A stretch of 64,000 nucleotides of DNA from Oceaniferula flava (GTDB lineage Bacteria; Verrucomicrobiota; Verrucomicrobiia; Verrucomicrobiales; Akkermansiaceae), in contig NZ_JAFBGL010000004.1 in NCBI RefSeq assembly GCF_016811075.1, forward strand, positions 248,001 to 312,000. The letters run 5' to 3'. The notes under the pieces were generated by a model, which was not told the DNA's origin, did not search any database, and was given only the letters and a program-made list of their open reading frames with translations. Position numbers and translations under genes: made by a program. Positions 1 to 8,698 of the stretch are shown here, piece by piece. Each line of letters begins with the position of its first letter. The stretch's first letter is position 1.

Positions 1-109
1 TCACGAAACCAAGACCCGCGCCGCCGGACTCATCGTTTCCAAACAACACTCGATCACGAACTACCAGACCGCCTACGACACCTGGAAAAACTCCCCCTCA
101 CTACGATAA
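1..109 (+). CDS. C-terminal end of an unidentified protein (partial)
   Basis: An open frame enters from outside the window and ends at a TAA at 107-109, giving about 35 residues that end in WKNSPSLR. It lies 14 bp before the FabZ-like gene on the same strand, so it probably belongs to the same acyl/polyketide cluster. The fragment is too short to assign a family. It is read as coding because the frame is open to the edge and the spacing to the next gene is operon-like. Confidence 0.5.
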   Translation, partial: HETKTRAAGLIVSKQHSITNYQTAYDTWKNSPSLR

Positions 110-123
110 ACTCACCTCCCACC

Positions 124-549
124 ATGCCACACGATCAAGAACTCAAACTGCTGCCACACGGACCATCGTTTCGCTTCATCCACTCCGTCACCGATCTCGA
201 CCCCGGTGTCAGCGCCGTGGGAACTTACGACATCTCCGGCGATGAAGCATTTCTCGAAGGTCACTTTCCGAACCATCCGATGTGGCCCGGTGTCATCATG
301 ATCGAGGCCATCGCCCAGCTCGGTGGCGTGGCAGCCCAATCGGATCCCGATCAGGAACGGCTCAACGACATGCGCCTGACCTCGGTGAAAAATGCCAAGA
401 TTCTCGGCACCGCAACGCCGGGCGCCACGCTGGAGATCGAAGTAAAAGTCGAAGGTCGCCTGGGCAATTTGATTCAAATCTCCGGCAGCGTCAGCGTGCA
501 AGACGGAGAGAAAATCGCCAGCAGCATCGTCATGCTCAGCGGTTCTTAA
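124..549 (+). CDS. FabZ-like 3-hydroxyacyl-ACP dehydratase
   Basis: A 141-residue hotdog-fold protein. It carries the FabZ signature GHFPNHPMWPG (residues 46-56) with catalytic His47, followed by the helix containing Glu61 in IEAIAQ, the same His/Glu pair used by FabZ to remove water from 3-hydroxyacyl-ACP. Length matches FabZ (about 140-150). It is probably a cluster-specific paralogue and not the housekeeping fabZ, because it sits with KAS, KAS-like, ketoreductase and ACP genes typical of aryl-polyene-type pathways, where dehydratases make the conjugated double bonds. The ATG at 124 directly precedes the conserved N-terminus. Confidence 0.85.
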   Translation: MPHDQELKLLPHGPSFRFIHSVTDLDPGVSAVGTYDISGDEAFLEGHFPNHPMWPGVIMIEAIAQLGGVAAQSDPDQERLNDMRLTSVKNAKILGTATPGATLEIEVKVEGRLGNLIQISGSVSVQDGEKIASSIVMLSGS

Positions 550-595
550 CGCCCCCCTTTTTCACCCTCCTCCCAACAACACGACCCATCACACC

Positions 596-1264
596 ATGCG
601 TGCTCACGACCTCATTATTTTCGACTGCGACGGCGTGCTCGTCGACAGCGAGCGTATCACCTGCACCGTCTTGGCCACCATGCTCAACGAGCTGGGGCTG
701 GCCGCGACCATGGAGACCGCCTACGAGGAATTTGTCGGCAATTCACTGACTCGCTGCATCGATATCATCGAAGCGAAGTTAGGAACGCCCATCCCAGAAA
801 ATTTTGTCGCCGACTTCAAACGACGCACCGGCGAGGCACTGAGCGAATCGCTGAGCGCGGTCGACGGGATCAAGGAGGCGCTGGCGGCAATCGATCTCCC
901 GACCTGCGTCGCATCCAGCGGCGACCACGACAAAATGAAGATCACTCTCGGAGTCACCGGACTCTACTCGCACTTTGAGGGTCGCATTTTCAGTGTCACC
1001 GAGGTGGCACGCAGCAAGCCTCACCCCGATGTCTACCTCTACGCTGCCAGCAAGATGCAAACCGCTCCCGAGCGATGCATCGTGGTCGAGGACACCGCCA
1101 TTGGAGTGACCGCCGCCGTGGCTGCCGGCATGACTGTGCTGGGTTACGCCAAGCTATCCGATCCACAGCAGCTGGCCGACGCCGGTGCCATCCCCTTTGA
1201 CGACATGCACCAGCTGCCCGCACGCATTCAAGCAATCGGATCCGGGCAGTATTCGCGCAGCTGA
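596..1264 (+). CDS. HAD-superfamily phosphatase (subfamily IA, phosphoglucomutase-like)
   Basis: 222 residues with all four HAD motifs: nucleophile motif DCDGVLVDSE (Asp10, Asp12), motif II serine in VASSGD (about Ser107), Lys141 in SKPHPD, and the metal-binding Glu165-Asp166 in VVEDTAIG. The cap insertion between motifs I and II fits the subfamily IA fold of beta-phosphoglucomutase and sugar-phosphate phosphatases. The substrate cannot be read from sequence. It follows the dehydratase by 46 bp on the same strand and converges with the phospholipase D-like gene, whose 3' end overlaps its own by 37 bp (1228-1264). It may serve the acyl cluster or be an unrelated metabolite-repair phosphatase. 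Confidence 0.85.
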   Translation: MRAHDLIIFDCDGVLVDSERITCTVLATMLNELGLAATMETAYEEFVGNSLTRCIDIIEAKLGTPIPENFVADFKRRTGEALSESLSAVDGIKEALAAIDLPTCVASSGDHDKMKITLGVTGLYSHFEGRIFSVTEVARSKPHPDVYLYAASKMQTAPERCIVVEDTAIGVTAAVAAGMTVLGYAKLSDPQQLADAGAIPFDDMHQLPARIQAIGSGQYSRS

Positions 1265-1749
1265 CACTGCTGGCAGAGGTCGCCGAGGTAGAGGGTGTCG
1301 ATCCATTCTAACAACTCATCCAAGTGCGCCTTTTCGTCGGTGAGAAACCCGGCTTCGAAATTGCGCCGTTTGGGGTTCTTCGCGCCCATGCCCGCGCCGG
1401 TTAGATTGGCCGATCCGATGAAGGCCGTCGTGCCGTCCACCACGATCGCCTTGGTGTGAATCCGTGGGCAGAGAATGCGCTCGAACAGGTCGCTATCGAT
1501 CAGCGCCGGGTATTGATCGAAGTCCTTGCGGAAACGAGGTCCCGGCTCCTTGGCGTGAAACAATCGCACCGCGATGCCCTGCTGCACCAGATCGGACATC
1601 ACCTCAAGAAACGGCACAAACCTCCGCCCCTTGGCCACATGCATGTCCTTCAAGTCCGCGGTGACAATCCACACATACTTGCGGGCCTCGGGGATGAGTT
1701 CCACGATCACCCGCTGGTGGATGGCTTCGTTGAGAACGAGTTCGGTCAT
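1228..1749 (-). CDS. Phospholipase D-like protein with one HKD motif and a Cys-rich tail
   Basis: 173 residues when started at the ATG at 1749, which overlaps the stop of the upstream AMP-ligase gene as ATGA. This is why the longer frame starting at 1842 is not used. One HKD motif is visible: His98, Lys100, Asp105, then GSANLTG. Single-HKD members such as Nuc-type endonucleases and some phospholipases act as dimers. The C-terminus has Cys159, Cys162 and Cys168 (CQQC...C), perhaps metal binding or structural. There is no signal peptide. The tight coupling to an acyl-activating enzyme suggests a lipid-related role, but a nuclease is equally possible. Confidence 0.75.
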   Translation of the reverse strand: MTELVLNEAIHQRVIVELIPEARKYVWIVTADLKDMHVAKGRRFVPFLEVMSDLVQQGIAVRLFHAKEPGPRFRKDFDQYPALIDSDLFERILCPRIHTKAIVVDGTTAFIGSANLTGAGMGAKNPKRRNFEAGFLTDEKAHLDELLEWIDTLYLGDLCQQCQLREYCPDPIA

Positions 1750-2990
1750 GGCTGTGTGGAGTCCAGAACTTCCCAGTGGCGCGGCACCTCCCAGCTGTCG
1801 AGCTGCTCGGAGGCATGTTGCTTGAGCTGTTTCAAATCGCACCCGGGCGCCAAACGGACGGCAATTTTGACCTCCTCGAAGCGTTCAAAATCTCTGCTTC
1901 TGACGCTGGAGACCTTGGCTTCGAGAACACCTGTTAGGCTCATGCAGGCACGGGCAATTTTAGCCGGGCTGACTTTTCTGCCCGCCACATTGATCGCCTC
2001 TCCGCAGTGGTCGTGCCAATGCACTTCCTTGCCCCTCACCTCGCCAAGGTCCATCGTCCGATAGTAATCTTCGCTGAATTCGTCGGAGCCTAACAACTTG
2101 TCGGCAAAGCGGGCGGTGGCATCGGTGCGGACACAGATCCGACCGTCCTCCGCGGTCATCACATCGACCCCCGGCAGCATGGTGCCAATCAGTGACGCCT
2201 CTCCGCGGGGTTCGGAGGTAAAGTCGCAGGTGACGGCGCCGGTTTCCCCCGTGCCGTAGAAGTTGTGAATCTTCAGTCCGGCATCGTTCCAGACCCCCTG
2301 CTCCAGCTCCAGCGACAGCGGAGCTCCGGCTGACAGCGCAACCTTGATCGACGGGTGAGCGAGGATTTTTGTCAGCCACCACGTTTTCCAAAGCGCGGGC
2401 ACTCCGGGGAGGAAGAAGGACTTTTCCGGCCCACGGTCGAGCCCCTGTTGGACAAACATCGGCAGCGGTCCGGAGAGCACATCGAGGGGGATGCCGGCGA
2501 GCAGCAAGGGCAGCACCAGGCAGCCGAATCCGTAGGAGTGCGCCAGCGAGATGGCACCGAGGCTGCGGCAATCGCTGGTCACCCCCAACTGCTCCAGCGC
2601 GTGAATATTGCGCATCCCTTCGGCCAGCAAGCGGGTCTCACCATAAAACAAACTCCGCTCCACTCCGGAGGCCCCGCAGGACTGTTTGATCAAAGCGATG
2701 TCGTCGGGAATCTCCGCGCGGATCGGCAGGGGTTCCTGCTTCTGCTGTTCTTGGATCAGCACCGGACGACGCTGCGCCCAGGCGGCGATGACCGTGGGGA
2801 TGAAACCGGCGCTGTCGCCGTTCGCAATGACCGGTCCTGACGCGGGGAGATCGATTTTTTCAGCCTCGGCCTGAAGCTGCCCGAAGGTCCACCCGCCGGT
2901 GACATCCGGATGCCTCAGCGCGAGCTGATCCCTGCGCTCATCGCGAATCTCCGTCCAGCGTTCATACAACATTTGACACCGTGCTAGCAT
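1746..2990 (-). CDS. AMP-dependent acyl/aryl ligase of the polyketide-like cluster
   Basis: 414 residues of the ANL (acyl-adenylate) superfamily. Visible core motifs are FYGTGETG (244-251, the A5 Y-G-x-x-E motif), TMDLGEV (312-318, adenosine-binding Asp) and GRKVSPAKI (337-345, the A8 hinge). The usual glycine/serine/threonine P-loop is degenerate (SCGASGVER, 104-112). The protein ends a few residues after VPRHWEVL without the usual A10 G-K motif, so the catalytic lysine of the adenylation half-reaction seems missing. It diverges from the KAS gene across about 70 bp. By context it would load a starter acid onto an acyl carrier protein. A second start, Met7 (2972), is possible. Confidence 0.75.
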   Translation of the reverse strand: MLARCQMLYERWTEIRDERRDQLALRHPDVTGGWTFGQLQAEAEKIDLPASGPVIANGDSAGFIPTVIAAWAQRRPVLIQEQQKQEPLPIRAEIPDDIALIKQSCGASGVERSLFYGETRLLAEGMRNIHALEQLGVTSDCRSLGAISLAHSYGFGCLVLPLLLAGIPLDVLSGPLPMFVQQGLDRGPEKSFFLPGVPALWKTWWLTKILAHPSIKVALSAGAPLSLELEQGVWNDAGLKIHNFYGTGETGAVTCDFTSEPRGEASLIGTMLPGVDVMTAEDGRICVRTDATARFADKLLGSDEFSEDYYRTMDLGEVRGKEVHWHDHCGEAINVAGRKVSPAKIARACMSLTGVLEAKVSSVRSRDFERFEEVKIAVRLAPGCDLKQLKQHASEQLDSWEVPRHWEVLDSTQP

Positions 2991-3059
2991 GTTCGATATA
3001 ACTTGCCAAGAGCGGGTAAAGAATCTCTCTTTGATGTCAGCCCGCTTTTCTCACCCACC

Positions 3060-4304
3060 ATGTCCTCCCCCTCAGCTGAACCTTCCAACCATCGCCGCGT
3101 GTTTGTCACCGGCATGGGCATGATCTCCCCCTTCGGAAACGATCGTGCCAGCCACATCCGCTCCCTGCGGGCCGGGACCAATCACTTCAGCGAAGTCACC
3201 CTTTTCGATTGCTCACGGCAACGTGTCAACACGGCGGGCATGATCGATCTGGCCGACTGCTCACCGCAGCACGAGCTCAGTGAAAAAGAGCTGAAACGGC
3301 TCGATCGTGGTGGCCAAATGCTGATGCACGCCACCGGCGAAGCACTGCGTGACGCCAAGCTAACAGACATCCCCGAGAACATCCCCTTTGTCATCGGCAC
3401 CTCCGCCGGAGCCATGCCCCTGGGCGAAGATTACTACCGCCGCGCCACCACCCTGCCGCTGAGCAAGCGTGGCCAGTTCACCCAGGTCGAGCACTACCAG
3501 CCCCAACGCTCAGCCGCCACCGTCCAGCGCGGACTTGGATTCAGAGGGCAGACGCAAATCATTTCCAACGCCTGCGCATCCGGAGCCAATGCCATCGGCC
3601 ACGCCTATCAGCTAATCAAATCCGGGAAACAAGCGACCGCACTGGCGGGTGGCTACGATGCCATCTCGGAGATGGTGTTCACCGGATTCGGATCGCTGCA
3701 GGCACTCTGCACCTCCGGCATTCCGCGCCCCTTCGATGCCGAGCGCGACGGTCTGGCTATCGGTGAGGCCGCTGCGATGATGGTGATGGAATCGGAGGAA
3801 TCGATGCTGGCACGTGGCGCCACTCCCATCGCCGAAGTCTGCGGCTACGGCATGGCCACCGATCTGCATCACCTGACCCAACCTCACCCAGAAGGCAATG
3901 CCGCGATCAGCTCGATGACCGCCGCCTGCCAGGATGGCGACCTGCAAGCCTCCGAAATTCAATACATCAATTCCCACGGCACCGGCACGCCGCTCAACGA
4001 CGTGGCCGAGGCCAATGCCATCTGCCAGTGGGCCGGCGAGCACGCTAAAGACATCATGGTGAGCTCCACCAAGTCCGCCATGGGCCACTCGCTCGGCGGA
4101 GCAGGAGCCATCGAGTCCGCCATCTGTCTACTCGCCCTGGAAGATCAATTCGCCCCCGCCAGCCTGAACATCCGCACCCCAGACCCCGCCTGCCAGTTCG
4201 ACCTCGTCCGTGAGCCGCGCGATGCGAAATTAGACACCGTGCTGACGAACTCCTTTGGATTTGGCGGCTGCAATGCCACCCTGATCTTCCGCCGCAACGC
4301 CTAA
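3060..4304 (+). CDS. Beta-ketoacyl-ACP synthase (FabF/KAS II type)
   Basis: 414 residues from the ATG at 3060; the frame is open back to 3003, but the KAS N-terminus (RRVFVTGMGMISPFG) follows this Met. The catalytic triad of condensing enzymes is intact: Cys172 in NACASGAN, His306 in SHGTGTP and His343 in SAMGHSLGGAG. It catalyses decarboxylative condensation of malonyl-ACP with an acyl chain. The next gene is a Cys-less KAS homologue, so the two probably form a KS/chain-length-factor heterodimer as in type II polyketide and aryl polyene systems. It diverges from the AMP-ligase gene. Confidence 0.9.
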   Translation: MSSPSAEPSNHRRVFVTGMGMISPFGNDRASHIRSLRAGTNHFSEVTLFDCSRQRVNTAGMIDLADCSPQHELSEKELKRLDRGGQMLMHATGEALRDAKLTDIPENIPFVIGTSAGAMPLGEDYYRRATTLPLSKRGQFTQVEHYQPQRSAATVQRGLGFRGQTQIISNACASGANAIGHAYQLIKSGKQATALAGGYDAISEMVFTGFGSLQALCTSGIPRPFDAERDGLAIGEAAAMMVMESEESMLARGATPIAEVCGYGMATDLHHLTQPHPEGNAAISSMTAACQDGDLQASEIQYINSHGTGTPLNDVAEANAICQWAGEHAKDIMVSSTKSAMGHSLGGAGAIESAICLLALEDQFAPASLNIRTPDPACQFDLVREPRDAKLDTVLTNSFGFGGCNATLIFRRNA

Positions 4305-4317
4305 CCCCTTTTCAGCC

Positions 4318-5352
4318 ATCAACACGCCCGATCAGTCACCTCTCTACATCCACGGCCACGGCAGCGTTTCCGCCGCCGGCATCGGTGCTGCCGCGCTCTA
4401 TCATGCCTGCGCCAGCGAACAGGACATCCCCTGCAGCCAACTGGAACGCAAGGTGGAAGATGTCAGCATCTGCTACGATGTCCGTGCAGTGGATACCCTG
4501 GCCCTGCGCGGAGCCATGCCGAAACACCCGCGACTGAGACGCGCCAGCGGCGTGAGCAAGTTCGCCATCACCGCAGCGGCGGAGGCACTCGGCGAGGAGC
4601 GCATTGCCAAGATCCAGAACCACGAGATGCGTCTCGGCATCGTGGTGTCATTCATCAACGGCTGCGTGAACTATTCTAACCGCTTCTACAGCGAGGCACT
4701 CAACGACCCAGCTTTCGCCAGCCCCATCGTTTTCCCCGAAACCGTCTTCAACGCCCCCGCCAGTCACATCGCCGCCTACCTCGGCAGCGACGGCCCGGCC
4801 TACACTCTGTTAGGAGATTCCTCCACCTGGTTCTCCGCCATCGATGTCGCCCGCGGCTGGCTGGATACCGATCAGGTCGACGGCTGCCTAGTGCTCTGCG
4901 CGGAGGAGCTCGACTGGCTCAGCTGCGAAGGGCTTTCCTACTACTCAAGACAACTCAAAGGCACCGAAGGGGCCGCCGCCATCTACCTGGAAAACAGCCC
5001 GTCGGACACCCGACTGGAATGTCTGCTAGGCCCTGCCCCCTACACCTCCAGCGCTGAAAAAAAAGATGCCCTGAATGCCATCTGGCAGATTGACAAGGAG
5101 GACGGCAAGGACCTGCTCGTCGATGGCCTGACCGGCATACCGCGGCTCGATCGCGCTGAGGCGGAAACCTCTGCCAGCTGGTCCGGCGATCGCATCAGCC
5201 CGCAGACGACCTTGGGAAGTGGCATGGGTGCGAACTGCGGATTTCAAACGGTCATCGCCCTCGAAGCCCTGAAGCATCACGATGGAGCCTCCGTGGTTTT
5301 TGCCGGCGGCGGAAACCAGCAGGCCTTCGCCGCACGATTCAGCCAAGCCTAA
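4318..5352 (+). CDS. Chain-length-factor-like KAS homologue lacking the active-site Cys; non-canonical start
   Basis: About 344 residues of KAS fold. Where active condensing enzymes have the nucleophile Cys, this protein has GDSSTW (codons near 4812-4829), and the C-terminal Lys/His motif is replaced by LGSGMGANCG, so it should not condense by itself. Such partners set chain length in KS/CLF dimers (ApeC-like in aryl polyene clusters). The first ATG/GTG/TTG-type codon in frame is GTG at 4453, but the KAS-like N-terminus (YIHGHGSVSAAG) is encoded from about 4345, downstream of an in-frame TGA at 4282. The only plausible initiator in between is ATC at 4318, 14 bp after the KAS stop. The start coordinate is therefore an inference. 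Confidence 0.75.
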   Translation: MNTPDQSPLYIHGHGSVSAAGIGAAALYHACASEQDIPCSQLERKVEDVSICYDVRAVDTLALRGAMPKHPRLRRASGVSKFAITAAAEALGEERIAKIQNHEMRLGIVVSFINGCVNYSNRFYSEALNDPAFASPIVFPETVFNAPASHIAAYLGSDGPAYTLLGDSSTWFSAIDVARGWLDTDQVDGCLVLCAEELDWLSCEGLSYYSRQLKGTEGAAAIYLENSPSDTRLECLLGPAPYTSSAEKKDALNAIWQIDKEDGKDLLVDGLTGIPRLDRAEAETSASWSGDRISPQTTLGSGMGANCGFQTVIALEALKHHDGASVVFAGGGNQQAFAARFSQA

Positions 5353-5359
5353 CACTCTC

Positions 5360-6097
5360 ATGGAACACACACCTCCCTGCATTCTCATCACCGGCGCCAA
5401 CGGCGGTCTCGGACTCGGCATCGCGCGCTACTTTCTAACCCGCGACGAAAGCTGCCACGTCTACCTCGGCGTGCGCTCGAACCGCGATCAGGCAGACGCC
5501 CTCATCGCCGAGTTCCCCGGTCGGGCCTCGGCCGTCACCTTGGATGTCACGGACGATGCCGCGTGGCAGCAAGCGATTGCCACCATCGATGCCGACGGCC
5601 GCAAGGTCAGCGTGCTGGTGAACAATGCCGGCCACCACGACGACCACCTGCTCGCCACCATGCCCCAGGACTCCTGGCACAGCGTCATCGATTCCAATCT
5701 CAACGCCGCCTTCCTCGGCTCCCAGGCCGTGCTGCGCGGAATGATGGGTGAGCGCTTCGGCCGCATCATCAACATCGCCTCACTCAGCGCCCTGCTGGCG
5801 CCACTCGGCCAGACCAACTACGCCGCCGCCAAAGCGGGCATGGTCGCCATGACTCAGAGCCTGGCCAAGGAGGTCGCCCGCATGGGCATCACGGTGAACT
5901 GCGTCTGCCCCGGCTACGTCGAAACCAACGCTCTCAGCGACATGGATCCGGAGAAGGCTAAGGCGATCAAAAAGAGCATCCCCATGCGCCGTTTTGCCCG
6001 ACCCGAGGAGGTCGCCAGCGCCGTTTTTTTCCTTGCAAACCGGGAGGCGAGCTATATCACCGGGGCGCCGCTGAAGATCGATGGTGGCATATTTTAA
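5360..6097 (+). CDS. 3-oxoacyl-ACP reductase (FabG-like SDR)
   Basis: 245 residues of the classical short-chain dehydrogenase family. It has the cofactor motif TGANGGLG (11-18), NNAG (88-91), Asn113, and the catalytic Ser141, Tyr154 and Lys158 (YAAAK), plus the PGYVETNA loop after the active site. It reduces the keto group of the extended chain with NAD(P)H. The ATG at 5360 lies 7 bp after the stop of the chain-length-factor-like gene. The longer frame from 5282 is an overlap artefact. Length and motifs match FabG closely. As an accessory-cluster copy it is the counterpart of the cluster dehydratase at 124-549. Confidence 0.9.
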   Translation: MEHTPPCILITGANGGLGLGIARYFLTRDESCHVYLGVRSNRDQADALIAEFPGRASAVTLDVTDDAAWQQAIATIDADGRKVSVLVNNAGHHDDHLLATMPQDSWHSVIDSNLNAAFLGSQAVLRGMMGERFGRIINIASLSALLAPLGQTNYAAAKAGMVAMTQSLAKEVARMGITVNCVCPGYVETNALSDMDPEKAKAIKKSIPMRRFARPEEVASAVFFLANREASYITGAPLKIDGGIF

Positions 6098-6104
6098 ACC
6101 CGCT

Positions 6105-6383
6105 ATGTCCGACACATCCGCTCTCAATCAACAGATCAAAGACGTCCTTGTAGACGAGCTGATGCTCGATGTTACCAGTGATGAAATTGGTGATGAAATG
6201 CCACTCATGGGACCCGATAGCTTGGGCCTCGATTCCGTGGACGCTCTGCAACTCGTCGTTGCCATCGAAAAACACTTCGGGCTGAAAATTTCCGATGCGG
6301 AAGCCGCCAAAGGCATTCTGCAATCGGTCACAACCATCGCCACCGCCATCAATGATTCTGGCGCGTCTCCGGCGAAAGCCTAA
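6105..6383 (+). CDS. Acyl carrier protein (cluster copy 1)
   Basis: 92 residues, acidic, with the phosphopantetheine attachment motif LGLDSVDALQL (Ser44). It carries the growing acyl chain as a thioester for the flanking KAS, ketoreductase and dehydratase. The ATG at 6105 is 7 bp after the reductase stop and is preferred over an in-frame codon at 6081 that would lie inside the reductase gene. The C-terminal extension (SGASPAKA) is longer than in housekeeping AcpP. A second, diverged ACP lies at 8685-8942 on the other strand. Confidence 0.9.
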   Translation: MSDTSALNQQIKDVLVDELMLDVTSDEIGDEMPLMGPDSLGLDSVDALQLVVAIEKHFGLKISDAEAAKGILQSVTTIATAINDSGASPAKA

Positions 6384-6407
6384 TGCTGAACCCAAGCTCC
6401 TCAGGTG

Positions 6408-7445
6408 ATGTCTTCAGAGCCGTCACTGGACGCGGGCCCAAGCAGAAAAAAGATCGGTCCTAAAACGATCGCTCTGTTTCTTTTCAAACTCCTCGGCACC
6501 ACCGTCTTTCTCTACTGGGCGTTCAGTCAGATGGAAGACCAGTCGGCCTTGGCCGAAAACTTCCGCCTCGCCCTCACCTCGCCATTTTGGCTGGGCTGCG
6601 GCATTGCCTTCGCTGGCATCACGGTGCTGACATCCGCCCTGCGCTGGCATGTGCTGCTGCGGGCGCAATCGATCGATGTCAGCTTTTCCTACATTGGAAA
6701 ACTGACCCTCATCGCGGCGCTGTTCAACGTCGCCTCCTTCGGCACCGCCGCTGGTGACGCGATGAAAATGATCAGCGTGATGCGCCGCTATCCAGATAAA
6801 AAAGTGGTCATCACCATGACCGTGATGATCGATCACATGGTCGGCTTCATCTCCGGCGGCTTGATCTTCCTGGTCTTCGCCTGGGCCTTTGGCACGGTGC
6901 AGGCGACCGAGAACTTCGGCGTCCGCCAGGCCTTCATCGCAACCACCGTTTTCCAAACCGTGGGCATCTTCTTCATCGTGGTGATGTATCTGATCAGCTC
7001 CGATCGCATGCTGGAAAAGTTCGGAGGCAAGATGCCAAAGATGATGGCCAACAAACACATCCAATCGATCACCAGCAGCCTGAACTGCATCCGCTCCAGC
7101 TGGAAAGCGCTCACCGTTTCCCTGGCCGCCTCCTTCGCACTTTCGGCCAGCTATTTCCTCGCATTCTATGCCGGACTGCAGACCATTGGCGAGGATGTGG
7201 CGGTCAGCACCATCTTCACCGTGATGCCCATCGTCGATGTCGTCAGCGCCCTGCCGATCTCGATTTCCGGCCTCGGTGTGCGTGAGCGGGCCTTTGATTT
7301 CTTGGTCAGCGAGCTCGCAGGCATCGCCACCAGCTCCGCCGTCTCCGCCTCATTGATCGGTTTCCTCTTTCACGTCTTCTGGGGTGTCGTCGGGGGGATC
7401 TATCTGATCTTCGATCGCTCGGCCTTTGCCAAGCACCCGCACTAA
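6408..7445 (+). CDS. Polytopic membrane protein, LPG-synthase TM / UPF0104 family
   Basis: About 345 residues with roughly eight hydrophobic segments, starting near residue 20 (IALFLFKLLGTTVFLYWAF). The overall pattern, including the LRWHVLLRAQ stretch after TM2 and ISGLGVRERAF near the C-terminus, is that of the lysylphosphatidylglycerol synthetase transmembrane family (often AglD/MprF-flippase-like). Members are thought to move or modify lipids. Here it may transport or anchor the product of the acyl cluster. A GTG at 6405 directly precedes the chosen ATG at 6408. Its TAA overlaps the stop codon of the convergent oxidoreductase by 4 bp. Confidence 0.8.
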   Translation: MSSEPSLDAGPSRKKIGPKTIALFLFKLLGTTVFLYWAFSQMEDQSALAENFRLALTSPFWLGCGIAFAGITVLTSALRWHVLLRAQSIDVSFSYIGKLTLIAALFNVASFGTAAGDAMKMISVMRRYPDKKVVITMTVMIDHMVGFISGGLIFLVFAWAFGTVQATENFGVRQAFIATTVFQTVGIFFIVVMYLISSDRMLEKFGGKMPKMMANKHIQSITSSLNCIRSSWKALTVSLAASFALSASYFLAFYAGLQTIGEDVAVSTIFTVMPIVDVVSALPISISGLGVRERAFDFLVSELAGIATSSAVSASLIGFLFHVFWGVVGGIYLIFDRSAFAKHPH

Positions 7446-8698
7446 TCCAGCCCCAAGTGCCGGCGGATTTCGGCCGCCTGCTCGGACACTTCGGTGATGC
7501 CTTGAGCGAACATCGCGGCCGCCAGGCCCGCCGCCTGACCAGTGGCAAAACAGGTCCCCATCACCCGCACGGATGCCAGCGCCTCGTGGCTGGCAGAAAG
7601 ACAACGACCGGCAAAATACACGCCCGGAATCTCCGCGCTGACCAGGGCCCGCAGCGGAATGTTCGAGGGTTTGGCCTCGGCAAAATAGCGAAACTTCGCC
7701 CCGCGGGCATCTTCGCGCAGCTCGATCGGCCAGGTCGCTCGCGCCACCGTGTCGGCAAAGTCGACCCCGTCGATCAACTCCTGCTCGCTGAGTTCATGCT
7801 GCCCCAGCCAACGGTATGACTCACGCACGCCAAGCGCTGGAGGAAACACCGGAGGTCCTGCTTGGGAAAAAAAGGCATAGTGCTGACGCAGGAAGGCGCA
7901 GAGCTCGATGGCCAGCTTTTTGCCGGCCGTGGTGGTCACTTCCCGACTGCTGGCATCCGTCGGGTTCCAATCGTCACCCGCCAGATCGATGCTGACAAAA
8001 TATTCCCCCGCCGTGGGTGACGCGCGCAGGGTGGCACCGAGGATTTCCTTTGGTAACTTTCCCTCCCTCACGGCATGCACTAGGTCAAGAGCCAGTCGCA
8101 TGCGAAAACTTTCCTCCGCCGCTTCCGCGCCCACCCGGGAGAGCGAAAAAATAAATGCCGGGCGCTGCAAACGCTCCGCAGCCACCTGCACCCGCGTGGC
8201 ACCGAGAAAATCCGCCACCACCGCATCCGCCGAGCCATCAACCAGACTCCGGCAGTGAATCCGCCTGTCGCGGAGAGCAACCGAAAATCCGGTATCTGTC
8301 CGCGATACCCCCTCGCAGCTCGCGCCCAAGCAGAGCTCCACCCCAGCCTCCGCAACCAGCTCCTTGGCGATGCGGTCATACACCTCGGGCTGCTGCGGCA
8401 GCACGTAGACCCGCCCCATTTTCACTGGACCACTCTGGCCCGTGGCAGCGCACATGCGGCGCTCGATTTCCGTCGGCAGTCCGGGGTTCGCCAGTTCGGG
8501 TGCTTGGCTAACATCCGGCATGTAGAGTCCGCAAAAAGTGTGCACAAAGGCCAGGCTGCCCATGCCTCCGAGCAGCGGCGATTTTTCCAACAGCACCACG
8601 CGTGCGCCACGACGCGCCGCCGCCACTGCCGCGCATATCCCAGCGCTGCCACCACCGATAACGACCAGATCGACGTCGTCCTGCTTACTCGCCACCAT
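7442..8698 (-). CDS. FAD-dependent oxidoreductase
   Basis: 418 residues. The N-terminal dinucleotide-binding motif is VIGGGSAGICAA (13-24) followed by VVLLEKSPLLGGMGS, characteristic of the FAD_oxidored / GidA-like fold. The C-terminus has the second FAD contact region GVYFAGRCLSASHEA and MGTCFATGQAAGLAA. The substrate is not evident. It overlaps the 3' end of the upstream ACP gene by 14 bp, so it probably acts on an ACP-bound chain, for example as a desaturase, dehydrogenase or ring-modifying enzyme of the polyketide-like product. Its stop overlaps that of the convergent membrane-protein gene. Confidence 0.8.
   Translation of the reverse strand: MVASKQDDVDLVVIGGGSAGICAAVAAARRGARVVLLEKSPLLGGMGSLAFVHTFCGLYMPDVSQAPELANPGLPTEIERRMCAATGQSGPVKMGRVYVLPQQPEVYDRIAKELVAEAGVELCLGASCEGVSRTDTGFSVALRDRRIHCRSLVDGSADAVVADFLGATRVQVAAERLQRPAFIFSLSRVGAEAAEESFRMRLALDLVHAVREGKLPKEILGATLRASPTAGEYFVSIDLAGDDWNPTDASSREVTTTAGKKLAIELCAFLRQHYAFFSQAGPPVFPPALGVRESYRWLGQHELSEQELIDGVDFADTVARATWPIELREDARGAKFRYFAEAKPSNIPLRALVSAEIPGVYFAGRCLSASHEALASVRVMGTCFATGQAAGLAAAMFAQGITEVSEQAAEIRRHLGLD

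Noticed and set aside
1750..1842. Longer start for the phospholipase D-like gene
   Set aside because: It would overlap the AMP-ligase gene by nearly 100 bp, while the ATG at 1749 gives a standard ATGA junction.
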